Positions 12,647 to 20,047 of a stretch of DNA of 23,389 nt are shown one piece after another (the stretch's first letter is position 1; every line of letters begins with the position of its first letter). The notes under the pieces were generated by a model. That model ran no database searches. It worked only from the letters and a program-made list of their open reading frames with translations, and had not been told where the DNA came from. This DNA is from an uncultured Lachnospiraceae bacterium (GTDB taxonomy: Bacteria > Bacillota_A > Clostridia > Lachnospirales > Lachnospiraceae): contig CAJUOF010000202.1 of the NCBI GenBank assembly GCA_910587905.1, positions 1 through 23,389 on the forward strand, given 5' to 3'. Both the position numbers and the translations under genes were made by a program.

Positions 12647-13570
12647 TCACTGCTCAATGAGCGCCGCCTGCACGCCGTAGGTCTCGGCGCACTTCATCAT
12701 GGACCCATCCCCATAGCTGTCTGCAAAGAACTGGTTCAGGGCCTCCGCCAGATCGGAACCCTTGCGGAATCCGACGCCGTACTCCTCGCCGTTCAGCATG
12801 AGGGTGTAGGTCAGGTCCCCGTAACCGGTTCCCTCTCCCACCATGGCGCCCGCCATCAGAGAGTCAATGATCGCCGCATCAGAGGTTCCGGCCGCCACTT
12901 CCATCAGTGCGTCCGCCTGCTGGGCCACTTCCGTGTAATTCCAGCTTCTCGTCTCCGCCTCCGCTTTCCCGGCGCTTCCCGCCTCCACGGCAAAGCTCAG
13001 ATCCGCAAGGCTTGCCTCGTCGGGATACTGGTCCGCCTTGTCCGCAGGCAGGATCACGGTCTGAGCATTCTGGCAATAGGGCTTGGAACACTCCATGGCG
13101 CTTTTCACCTCGTCCGTCAGGGTCATGCCGTTCCAGACGCAGTCGATGCTCTTGCCGTCCAGTTCCAAAATCTTGTTATCCCAATCAATGATGATAAATT
13201 CCGCTTCCACGCCCAGACTCTCCGCAAAAGCCTTTGCCATGTCCGCATCAAAGCCGATCCACTCGCCGCTCTCGTTCTGGTAATCCATGGGTTCAAACTC
13301 GGTGATGCCGACCACCAGGGTTCCCTTCTCCTTCACATAGGCCATGTCGCCGTCAGAAGCGCTCTCCGTCCCGGCCGCCGCTTCCGTTCCCTCTGCGCTC
13401 TCCGTCTCAGCCGCACTCTCCGTCGTCTTCGCTTCCGTGTCCGCCTGTGCGTCCGTCTCCGCCGCGGTCGTCACCGCCTCCGTCTCTTCCTTCGCATCCT
13501 TGCCGCCGCAGCCTGCAAGGACTCCCACGGCCACCACGGCCGCCATCAGCAACGCTGCCAGTTTCTTCAT
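12647..13570 (-). CDS. ABC importer solute-binding lipoprotein (SBP_bac_3 family)
   Basis: The 307-residue protein begins with a lipoprotein signal (MKKLAALLMAAVVAVGVLAGC, lipobox LAGC, Cys21), then a linker of about 50 residues rich in Glu, Thr, Ala and Ser, and a periplasmic-type binding domain from about residue 75 (GTLVVGITEFEPMDYQNESG, GFDADMAKAFAESLGV). The family usually binds polar amino acids. The Arg that contacts the ligand carboxylate in GlnH (TDERK) is Val here (TDEVK), while the later ligand Asp (IIDS) remains, so the ligand may be atypical. The frame is open to 13618, but ATG 13570 is chosen because the signal peptide starts there and GGAGG lies ten bases upstream. Confidence 0.9.
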   Translation of the reverse strand: MKKLAALLMAAVVAVGVLAGCGGKDAKEETEAVTTAAETDAQADTEAKTTESAAETESAEGTEAAAGTESASDGDMAYVKEKGTLVVGITEFEPMDYQNESGEWIGFDADMAKAFAESLGVEAEFIIIDWDNKILELDGKSIDCVWNGMTLTDEVKSAMECSKPYCQNAQTVILPADKADQYPDEASLADLSFAVEAGSAGKAEAETRSWNYTEVAQQADALMEVAAGTSDAAIIDSLMAGAMVGEGTGYGDLTYTLMLNGEEYGVGFRKGSDLAEALNQFFADSYGDGSMMKCAETYGVQAALIEQ

Positions 13571-13634
13571 AACTTCATTTCCTCCTCGTCTCGACAATAC
13601 TCTTCCTTTTGCCGGCATTTTCGCCGACTATGCT

Positions 13635-13664
13635 ATAGTAGCACATTATCATGATAAAGCGCAA
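13635..13664 (-). promoter_or_regulatory. Probable promoter of the ABC importer operon
   Basis: On the minus strand TTGCGC (13664-13659), an 18-base spacer and TACTAT (13640-13635), about 65 bases before the start codon. Confidence 0.5.
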
Positions 13665-13716
13665 GTGTTTTTTCGAGTATTTTTCTGCATTTTTCGGAAA
13701 ATAATAGAAATAACCC

Positions 13717-13746
13717 TTTCCTTCGGCGAGAGCCCTATGCTATAAT
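13717..13746 (+). promoter_or_regulatory. Probable promoter of the flavodiiron gene
   Basis: A perfect TATAAT lies at 13741-13746; the -35 region is weak (TTTCCT or TTCCTT near 13717-13723). The gene start is about 50 bases downstream. Confidence 0.55.
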
Positions 13747-13798
13747 AACGACTGATGCGGACTGTCAAAAACAAAATTCTATAAAGGAGTGATTATCC

Positions 13799-15589
13799 AT
13801 GGAAATTACAAAGGACATTAAATATGTAGGCGTCAATGACCATGAGGTGGACCTGTTCGAGGGCCAGTACGTGGTCGAGAACGGCATGGCCTACAATTCC
13901 TACGTGGTGCTGGACGACAAGACGGCCGTCTTCGACACGGTGGACGCCCATTTCACCCACGAGTGGCTGGACAACATCCAGAACGTGCTCGGGTCCAAAG
14001 CGCCGGATTACCTGATCATCCAGCACATGGAGCCGGACCATGCGGGCAGCATCGCCAGCTTCATGCAGACCTACAGGGACACCACCATCGTCTCCTCCGC
14101 CAAGGCCTTCGTCATGATGAAGCAGTTCTTCGGCACCGATTACGAGGACAGGCAGGTGGTCGTGAAGGAGGGCGATTCCCTCTCCCTGGGTGCCCACACC
14201 CTGGCCTTCGTGGAAGCGCCCATGGTCCACTGGCCCGAGGTCCTCGTCACCTATGACACCCACGACAAGGTCCTCTTCTCCGCGGACGGCTTCGGGAAAT
14301 TCGGCGCCCTGGACGTGGAGGAAGACTGGGCATGCGAAGCCCGCCGCTACTACATCGGCATCGTGGGCAAATACGGCGCACAGGTCCAGAACCTGCTCAA
14401 GAAAGCCGCCGGCCTGGACATCCAGATCATCTGCCCCACCCACGGCCCCGTCCTCAAGGAGAACCTGGGCTATTACCTGAACCTTTACAACATCTGGTCC
14501 TCCTACGAGGTGGAGACCGACGGCATCGTGATCGCCTACACCTCCATCTACGGCCATACGAAGAAAGCCGTGGAGGTCCTGGCCGACAAATTCCGCGCCA
14601 AGGGCTGTCCGCAGGTGGTCGTCCACGACCTGGCCCGCTGCGACATGGCGGAAGCCGTGGAGGACGCCTTCCGTTACGGCAAGCTGGTGCTCGCCACCAC
14701 CACCTACAACGCAGGGATCTTCCCCTTCATGCGGGACTTCATCGAGCATCTCACCGAACGGAATTACCAGAACCGCACCGTCGCCCTCGTCGAGAACGGA
14801 AGCTGGGCGCCCATGGCCGCCAAGGTCATGAAGAACATGCTCTCCGGCTGCAAGAAGCTGACCTTCACGGACACCACGGTGCATATCAAGTCCGCCTTGA
14901 GCGACGAGAGCAGCGCCCAGATCGACGCCCTGGCCGACGAGCTCTGCAAGGACTACCTGGCGCAGCACAGTGACACGGCCGACAAGAACGACCTGACGGC
15001 CCTCTTCAACATCGGATACGGCCTCTACGTGGTGACCTCCAACGACGGAAAGAAGGACAACGGCCTCATCGTCAACACGGTTTCCCAGGTGACCAACACC
15101 CCCAACCGGATCGCCGTCACCATCAACAAGGCCAATTATTCCCACCACGTGATCAAGCAGACGGGCGTCATGAACTTAAACTGCCTGTCCACGGACGCAC
15201 CCTTCTCCGTGTTCCAGACCTACGGCTTCCAGAGCGGCCGCACTGCGGACAAGTTCGCCGGCATCACGCCGCTGCGCTCCGACAACGGCCTTGTGTTCCT
15301 GCCCAAATACATCAATTCCTTCATGTCCTTAAAGGTGGAGCAGTACATCGACCTGGACACCCACGGAATGTTCATCTGCAGCGTCACCGAAGCCAGAGTC
15401 ATCACCAACGTGGAGACCATGACCTACACCTACTACCAGAAGAACGTGAAGCCCAAGCCCCAGACAGAGGGAAAGAAGGGCTTCGTGTGCAAGGTCTGCG
15501 GCTACATCTACGAAGGGGACGAGCTCCCCGACGACTTCATCTGCCCGCTCTGCAAGCACGGCGCGGCTGACTTCGAACCCATCGGATAA
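13799..15589 (+). CDS. Flavodiiron protein fused to flavin reductase and rubredoxin domains
   Basis: The 596-residue protein combines three to four modules. Residues 1-240 are a metallo-beta-lactamase-like diiron domain with ligands H76-x-E78-x-D80-H81 (QHMEPDHAGS), H144, D163 and H215. Residues 243-390 are a flavodoxin domain (FMN loop AYTSIYGHTKKA). Residues about 400-545 resemble a flavin-reductase FMN-binding domain. The C-terminus (562-596) is a rubredoxin with Cys564, 567, 582 and 585. Flavodiiron proteins reduce oxygen to water or nitric oxide to nitrous oxide and protect anaerobes. The fusion supplies much of its own electron chain. The AAAGGAGTG site and ATG at 13799 agree with a single-gene transcript ending at 15659. 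Oxygen versus NO preference cannot be read. Confidence 0.93.
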   Translation: MEITKDIKYVGVNDHEVDLFEGQYVVENGMAYNSYVVLDDKTAVFDTVDAHFTHEWLDNIQNVLGSKAPDYLIIQHMEPDHAGSIASFMQTYRDTTIVSSAKAFVMMKQFFGTDYEDRQVVVKEGDSLSLGAHTLAFVEAPMVHWPEVLVTYDTHDKVLFSADGFGKFGALDVEEDWACEARRYYIGIVGKYGAQVQNLLKKAAGLDIQIICPTHGPVLKENLGYYLNLYNIWSSYEVETDGIVIAYTSIYGHTKKAVEVLADKFRAKGCPQVVVHDLARCDMAEAVEDAFRYGKLVLATTTYNAGIFPFMRDFIEHLTERNYQNRTVALVENGSWAPMAAKVMKNMLSGCKKLTFTDTTVHIKSALSDESSAQIDALADELCKDYLAQHSDTADKNDLTALFNIGYGLYVVTSNDGKKDNGLIVNTVSQVTNTPNRIAVTINKANYSHHVIKQTGVMNLNCLSTDAPFSVFQTYGFQSGRTADKFAGITPLRSDNGLVFLPKYINSFMSLKVEQYIDLDTHGMFICSVTEARVITNVETMTYTYYQKNVKPKPQTEGKKGFVCKVCGYIYEGDELPDDFICPLCKHGAADFEPIG

Positions 15590-15620
15590 ACCATATACGG
15601 ATCAAGCCGTTAAAACGTTT

Positions 15621-15659
15621 ACCGGCCCCTTCCCACGAAAAGGAAGAGGCCGGTTTTTC
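15621..15659 (+). terminator. Rho-independent terminator of the flavodiiron gene
   Basis: ACCGGCC (15621-15627) pairs with GGCCGGT (15648-15654), with an inner TTCC/GGAA pairing, followed by a run of Ts. Confidence 0.85.
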
Positions 15660-15678
15660 TGATTCTTTATTTGTTTTT

Positions 15679-15855
15679 TTACTCAGCCTCTGTCAAAGGC
15701 GGTTTTTGATAAAGCTTACGATAAATACACTTCTTCTCGAAAGCAAGCTGCTGTTTCATTTTTTCATAACCACCGTCATCATCTGCCATTTCAAGCCGTT
15801 CCAGCAAATCGAGCTTATCCAGCAGGTTGACATTCAATTTCTTTTCACTCGGCAT
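15679..15855 (-). CDS. Small hypothetical protein (58 residues)
   Basis: I do not recognise this protein. It starts MPSEKKLNVNLLDKLDLLER and ends KPPLTEAE. It is hydrophilic and predicted helical, without a signal peptide or membrane segment. Support for a real gene is strong from context: AAGGGGTGAG lies four to six bases before the ATG at 15855, and a near-consensus promoter (TTTACA, 17 bases, TATAAT) lies about 47 bases further up. Codon use is more AT-rich than that of flanking genes, which may mean recent acquisition. It lies alone between the converging flavodiiron gene and metA. Confidence 0.65.
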   Translation of the reverse strand: MPSEKKLNVNLLDKLDLLERLEMADDDGGYEKMKQQLAFEKKCIYRKLYQKPPLTEAE

Positions 15856-15901
15856 ATGCTCACCCCTTTACTAATCCGCTCAAAATAGGGTTCCTGTTTG
15901 T

Positions 15902-15930
15902 ATTATAATGGACAGGCAACAGCGTGTAAA
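15902..15930 (-). promoter_or_regulatory. Promoter of the 58-residue gene
   Basis: On the minus strand TTTACA (15930-15925), a 17-base spacer and TATAAT (15907-15902). Confidence 0.7.
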
Positions 15931-15977
15931 CCTCATCAGGCTCTTTTCATCTGCCCTTTTCCATCCGCAGCAATCCT

Positions 15978-16883
15978 TTACAGCTCATAAGGCGTCACCT
16001 GGTAGACGTAGAAATTGATCCAGTTGTTGTAGAGAGCGTTGGCGTGCATCCTCCAGGAAAGGCAGGGACGCTTTTCGGGATCGTCGTCCGGATAATAATT
16101 TTTCGGGATGGCCGTGTCCATGCCCTTGCCCCGGTCTCTCCGGTACTCGCCGTCCAGGGTGACCCGGTCATATTCCGGATGCCCCATGACGAAGATCCGC
16201 TTTCCGTCGGCACTCTGGACCAAAAATACCCCCGCCTCGTCGGACTCGGCCAGGATCAGAAGGTCCGGGCAGGCCGCGATATCCTCTTTTTTTACATAAG
16301 TGTAGCGGGAATGGGGGGCCCGGAAGGTATCGTCGAAGCCCCGGACCAGGGGAATGGTCCGGTTCATGACTTTCTGTTCAAAGATCCCGAAGAGCTTCTT
16401 CTCCATCTCGTACTTGGGGATGCCGTAGTGGTAGTAAAGCCCCGCCTGGGCGCCCCAGCAGATATGGACCGTGGAAGTCACGTTGGTGTCCGTCCAGGCC
16501 ATGATCTCGGAAAGCTCCGGCCAGTAATCCACCTCCTCGAACTCCATCTGCTCCACCGGCGCCCCGGTGATGATCATCCCGTCGAATTTCTTCTTCCGGA
16601 TGGCGTCAAAGGTCACGTAAAACTGGTTCAGATGGCTCACGGATGTGTGGGTCGACTCATGGCTCCTCATATGGAGAAAAGTGATGTCGATCTGGATCGG
16701 CGTGTTGGACAGGGCCCTGAGGAGCTGCGTCTCCGTGTCCTCCTTCACCGGCATCAGATTCAGGATCACGATCTGAAGGGGGCGGATGTCCTGGGAGACC
16801 GCCCGGTTTTCATCCATCATGAAAATATTTTCTTTCTCAAGAATTGCCCTTGCGGGCAGATTGTTCTGTACTTTGATCGGCAT
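15978..16883 (-). CDS. metAA: Homoserine O-acetyltransferase, MetA family
   Basis: The 301-residue enzyme activates homoserine for methionine synthesis. It has the MetA fold signatures: MPIKVQNNLPARAILEKENI start, catalytic Cys142 in HICWGAQAGLYYHYGIPKY, and His235-x-Glu237 in MGHPEYD. Residue 111 is Glu (APVEQMEFEE). Published work on Bacillus cereus MetA links Glu111 to acetyl-CoA and Gly111, as in E. coli, to succinyl-CoA, so the likely product is O-acetylhomoserine despite the MetA fold. It starts seven bases after the ligA stop with an AGGAG site, so the two are probably cotranscribed. I saw no SAM riboswitch or T-box nearby. No clear terminator follows. Confidence 0.95.
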   Translation of the reverse strand: MPIKVQNNLPARAILEKENIFMMDENRAVSQDIRPLQIVILNLMPVKEDTETQLLRALSNTPIQIDITFLHMRSHESTHTSVSHLNQFYVTFDAIRKKKFDGMIITGAPVEQMEFEEVDYWPELSEIMAWTDTNVTSTVHICWGAQAGLYYHYGIPKYEMEKKLFGIFEQKVMNRTIPLVRGFDDTFRAPHSRYTYVKKEDIAACPDLLILAESDEAGVFLVQSADGKRIFVMGHPEYDRVTLDGEYRRDRGKGMDTAIPKNYYPDDDPEKRPCLSWRMHANALYNNWINFYVYQVTPYEL

Positions 16884-16890
16884 AAAGCAT

Positions 16891-18858
16891 CTACTCCTGT
16901 CTTATCATGTCCAAAAATTCCTCTTCGGTGAGGATGGGGATCCCCAGCTCTTTTGCCTTCTTATTCTTCGAGGAATTCGACATGGAATCATTGTTGATGA
17001 GATAATCCGTCCTGGCTGTGACGGAGCCGGTCACCCTGCCGCCCAGGGATTCAATGAGGGCCTTCGCCTCATTCCTGTTTGCAAAGTGTTCCACGGATCC
17101 GGTGATAACAAAGGTCTTCCCGCCCAGGACCTGTTCGTCCGCTGATGGCATTTCGTCGTGAAACGTCACCAGCTCAAGCATTCGCTCCACCTCCGCGTTC
17201 CTCCGCTCCGACTGAAAATAAGCCAGAAGACTGTCGGCGATCACCGGGCCGATCCCCTCGATCTCCTCAAACTCCTCCTTCGTCCCATGGCGAAGCCTCT
17301 CAAAATCATAGTCGAAGGCCCTGCAGAGAACCTTCGCGTTGGCCAGGCCGATCCCGGAGATCCCAAGGCCGTAGAGGAACCGGGCCATGGTGGTGTCCCT
17401 CGCCCGCTTAAGAGACGCCAGCAGGTTTTCATAAGACTTTTCCCCGAAGCCTTCCATGGAAAGGATCTGATCCCTGTACCGTTCCAGGTGGAAAAGATCT
17501 GAAAATTCCCGCACAAACCCGGCGTCCACGAACTTTTCCAATGTCGCCTCCGAGAGCCCGTCGATGTTCATGGCATCCCGGCTCACAAACAGAGAAAAAC
17601 CCTTGATCTTTTTTGCCTGGCACTCCGGGTTCACACAGTAGAGCGCCCTCACGTCATTTTCCTCGTGGATCTCGGTGGGCCCTCCGCAGACGGGACAGAT
17701 CTCGGGAATCCTGGCCGAACCACTTCTTGTCAAGTTCTCCGCGATCTGGGGAATGATCATGTTGGCCTTGTAGACGGTGATCTCATCCCCCTCCCCCAGC
17801 GCCAGCGCCTCCACGATGCTCACATTGTGGACGCTGGCCCGGCTCACCGTGGTCCCCTCCAGCTCCACCGGCTCAAAGACCGCCACCGGATTGATGAGTC
17901 CTGTCCGGGAGGCGCTCCACTCGATGTAGGAGAGGCGGGTCGCCTGGACCTCGTCCGCCCATTTGAAGGCGATGGAATCCCTGGGGAATTTTGCCGTCCG
18001 TCCCAGAGAACGGCCATAGGCAATGTCGTCAAAGAGAAGCACCAGCCCGTCGGAGGGAAGATCATTATCCGGAACGGCCTGCGCAAACTCCGAGACCGCC
18101 GCCTCCACCGTCTCCCGGCTCACCCGCTTAAATCCCACCACGTCAAAGCCCTGCCCGGAAAGCCAGGCAAGCTCCCGCTCCCTGGAATTCCCAAAGTCCA
18201 CGCCCTCCGCCTTCACCAGCGAAAAGGCAAAAAACCTCACGTTCCGCTTCGCCGTGATCTCGTTGTTCAGCTGGCGCACGGATCCGCTGCACAGATTCCT
18301 GGGATTCTTGTATTTCGCGCCGGCGTCCCCGATCTCCTCGTTGATCTTATAAAAATCCGAATACCGGATGACGGCCTCGCCCCGGAGCACCAGCTCCCCC
18401 CCATAGGGGATGACGCCGGGCACGTTGACAAAGACCCTCGCATTGTTCGTAATGACCTCGCCGACTTCGCCGTTCCCCCTGGTGACCGCCTTGTAAAGCC
18501 GTCCCTCCCGGTAGGTGAGCACGATGGTAAGGCCGTCCAGCTTCCAGGAGAGAAGCCCCTCCTTCTCCCCCAGCCATTCTGCCAAAGCCCCCGGCTCCTT
18601 GGTTTTATCCAGAGACAGCATGGGGGACTCGTGGGCCTCCTTGGGAAGCTCGCTCAAAATCTCATATCCCACCCGGACAGTCGGGCTCCCCCCGAGGACG
18701 ATACCCGTCTCCCGCTCCAGCTCCAAAAGCTCGTCATACAGCCGGTCATATTCATAATTGCTCATGAACTCCCGGCTCTCCTGATAGTATACCTTTCCGG
18801 CCTCCCCGAGAAGCGAGACCAGTTCCCTCATCCGTGCAAGCTTTTTTTCCTGTTCCAT
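16891..18858 (-). CDS. ligA: NAD-dependent DNA ligase LigA (divergent)
   Basis: The 655-residue protein has the full bacterial ligase layout: NAD-binding Ia domain (about 1-65, YYQESREFMSNYEYDRLYDEL), adenylation domain with Lys106 in SWKLDGL, Glu in LRGEAVI, NPRNLCSGSVRQL and Lys in AFKW, then an OB fold, a four-Cys zinc finger (CPVCGG and CVNPEC), helix-hairpin-helix repeats (about 430-560) and a C-terminal BRCT domain (about 575-655). It seals nicks in replication and repair. Several motifs differ from the usual form: TRGNGEVGEVIT replaces the common TRGDGxxGEDVT, and KLDGLT replaces KxDGLA. It may be a second, accessory ligase. Its ribosome site is weak. Confidence 0.93.
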   Translation of the reverse strand: MEQEKKLARMRELVSLLGEAGKVYYQESREFMSNYEYDRLYDELLELERETGIVLGGSPTVRVGYEILSELPKEAHESPMLSLDKTKEPGALAEWLGEKEGLLSWKLDGLTIVLTYREGRLYKAVTRGNGEVGEVITNNARVFVNVPGVIPYGGELVLRGEAVIRYSDFYKINEEIGDAGAKYKNPRNLCSGSVRQLNNEITAKRNVRFFAFSLVKAEGVDFGNSRERELAWLSGQGFDVVGFKRVSRETVEAAVSEFAQAVPDNDLPSDGLVLLFDDIAYGRSLGRTAKFPRDSIAFKWADEVQATRLSYIEWSASRTGLINPVAVFEPVELEGTTVSRASVHNVSIVEALALGEGDEITVYKANMIIPQIAENLTRSGSARIPEICPVCGGPTEIHEENDVRALYCVNPECQAKKIKGFSLFVSRDAMNIDGLSEATLEKFVDAGFVREFSDLFHLERYRDQILSMEGFGEKSYENLLASLKRARDTTMARFLYGLGISGIGLANAKVLCRAFDYDFERLRHGTKEEFEEIEGIGPVIADSLLAYFQSERRNAEVERMLELVTFHDEMPSADEQVLGGKTFVITGSVEHFANRNEAKALIESLGGRVTGSVTARTDYLINNDSMSNSSKNKKAKELGIPILTEEEFLDMIRQE

Positions 18859-18899
18859 GCGATTTTCCGCCGTTCCTTTCCCTAAAATAAGGTGTTGCG

Positions 18900-19003
18900 C
18901 AGGTAATTGCGGATCAAGAAGCTACAGAGCGGATTCTGACGATCGATCCATCCAAAGCCTGCAGCGCCAAACATTCCAAGTCTTTTTGTCCCGCAATTAC
19001 CTG
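18900..19003 (+). repeat. Dispersed palindromic repeat, copy E (reference copy, 104 bp)
   Basis: CAGGTAATTGCGG (18900-18912) and CCGCAATTACCTG (18991-19003) are perfect 13-bp terminal inverted repeats. The interior contains AGAGCGGATTCTGACGAT (18927-18944), CATCCAAAGCCTGCAG (18949-18964) and GCGCCAAACATTCC, shared with copies B and D and, reversed, with A. It has no open reading frame. It lies between rluF and ligA. Confidence 0.8.
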
Positions 19004-19015
19004 TGGGGATTTTGG

Positions 19016-19042
19016 GGAAACGCTGATTTAATCAGCGTTTCC
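19016..19042 (-). other. 27-bp inverted repeat spanning the rluF stop codon
   Basis: GGAAACGCTGATT and AATCAGCGTTTCC flank one central base (usable stem about 11 bp with a five-base loop). The rluF stop lies inside it. What follows on the minus strand is CCCCAAAA rather than Ts, so it is not a canonical terminator. Confidence 0.5.
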
Positions 19043-19760
19043 TTAGCGACGGGCGGGCGAGGAGCCTCCCAAGCTCTGAAAGCTCCGCCTCCGTCGCCTC
19101 CCGGTATCCGCCGGGGGCGATGCCGTCCAGGGTAAGGTTCATGACCCGGACCCGTTTCAGGTGCGTCACCCGGCAGTCAAAATATTCGCACATCCGCCGG
19201 ATCTGGCGGTTTAGCCCCTGGGTCAGGATCATCCGAAAGCTTTTCGGCCCCGTCCTCTCCACCCGGCAGGGGGCCGTCACCGTCCCCAGCATGGGAACGC
19301 CCCGCCTGAGGCCCTCCAGAAAGCCCGCCGTCACCGGCCGGTTTACCTCCACCAGATACTCCTTTTCATGAGCATTCCCCGGACGCAGAATCTGATTCAT
19401 CAGCTCCCCCTGGTTGGTCATCAAAATCAATCCCTCCGACTCCTTGTCCAGCCGCCCCACCGGATAGAGGCGGATGGGATAACGGACCAGGTCCACGATG
19501 TTTTTCTCTTCCTTAAACTCCGCCGTGGTGCAAACGATCCCGGCAGGCTTGTTGACCAGAAGGAGCACCGGCCGCTCCTTCCCGCCCACCGGCCTTCCGT
19601 CCAGACGTACCGCCTGCCCCGGGTTCACCCGCTGGCCCATGAGCGCCGGTCGCCCGTCCACCGTGACACGCCCCGCCTCGACAAGCCGGTCGGCCTCCCT
19701 GCGGGAACAGACCCCCGCCTCGCTGAGATATTTATTCAAACGAATCTCCGATTCTTCCAT
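19032..19760 (-). CDS. rluF: RluF/RluB-type 23S rRNA pseudouridine synthase
   Basis: The 242-residue protein has an N-terminal S4 RNA-binding domain (about 4-60: IRLNKYLSEAGVCSRREADR, VNPGQAVRLDGRP) and a RsuA/RluB/E/F-type catalytic domain. The catalytic Asp is in VGRLDKESEGLILMTNQGE, followed by KEYLVEVNRPVT and LTQGLNRQIRRMCEYFDCRV. Such enzymes isomerise single uridines in 23S rRNA. The IRRMCEYF and NQGELMNQILRPGN patterns fit RluF best, but RluB or RluE are possible. The frame extends to a GTG at 19796; the ATG at 19760 is preferred, having GGGAG eight bases upstream and being aligned with the S4 start. Confidence 0.88.
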   Translation of the reverse strand: MEESEIRLNKYLSEAGVCSRREADRLVEAGRVTVDGRPALMGQRVNPGQAVRLDGRPVGGKERPVLLLVNKPAGIVCTTAEFKEEKNIVDLVRYPIRLYPVGRLDKESEGLILMTNQGELMNQILRPGNAHEKEYLVEVNRPVTAGFLEGLRRGVPMLGTVTAPCRVERTGPKSFRMILTQGLNRQIRRMCEYFDCRVTHLKRVRVMNLTLDGIAPGGYREATEAELSELGRLLARPSLRKR

Positions 19761-19826
19761 CCCGCACGCTCCCAAACTCAGATCGCCGAGCCGCACATTC
19801 CCGCCGCCCGGTACAACATGCCTTCT

Positions 19827-19855
19827 ATCATATCACTAAATCCGAAGATTTTCCA
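19827..19855 (-). promoter_or_regulatory. Possible rluF promoter
   Basis: On the minus strand TGGAAA (19855-19850), a 17-base spacer and TATGAT (19832-19827), about 66 bases before the start. The -35 element is weak. Confidence 0.4.
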
Positions 19856-20001
19856 GCGTTTTATCCCAGAGATTTCGTATTCCCTTTCCATGCCTCCTGC
19901 CCATCGACCGGCTTTTTTCCATTCCCAAAATAATCATACATCGCGCTTAAGATCGGAAGAACCGGGAAAAATAAACCAAGACCACAAAAAATTACTGCAT
20001 T

Positions 20002-20023
20002 CGAACAAATATTCTGGTATACT
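20002..20023 (+). promoter_or_regulatory. LexA (SOS) box and -10 element of the polymerase operon
   Basis: CGAACAAATATTCT (20002-20015) matches the Gram-positive LexA site CGAAC-N4-GTTCG except for the second half-site, where it has ATTCT. It sits directly upstream of TATACT (20018-20023), so LexA would block the promoter. The gene start is 25 bases downstream with GGGAGGAG before it. Confidence 0.7.
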
Positions 20024-20047
20024 ATCCTTACGAAGGGAGGAGCACAC

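Noticed and set aside
13793..15148. 451-codon minus-strand frame opposite the flavodiiron gene
   Set aside because: It is a GC-rich shadow frame with low-complexity Val/Gly/His/Asp composition; the plus strand encodes a complete, recognised protein.
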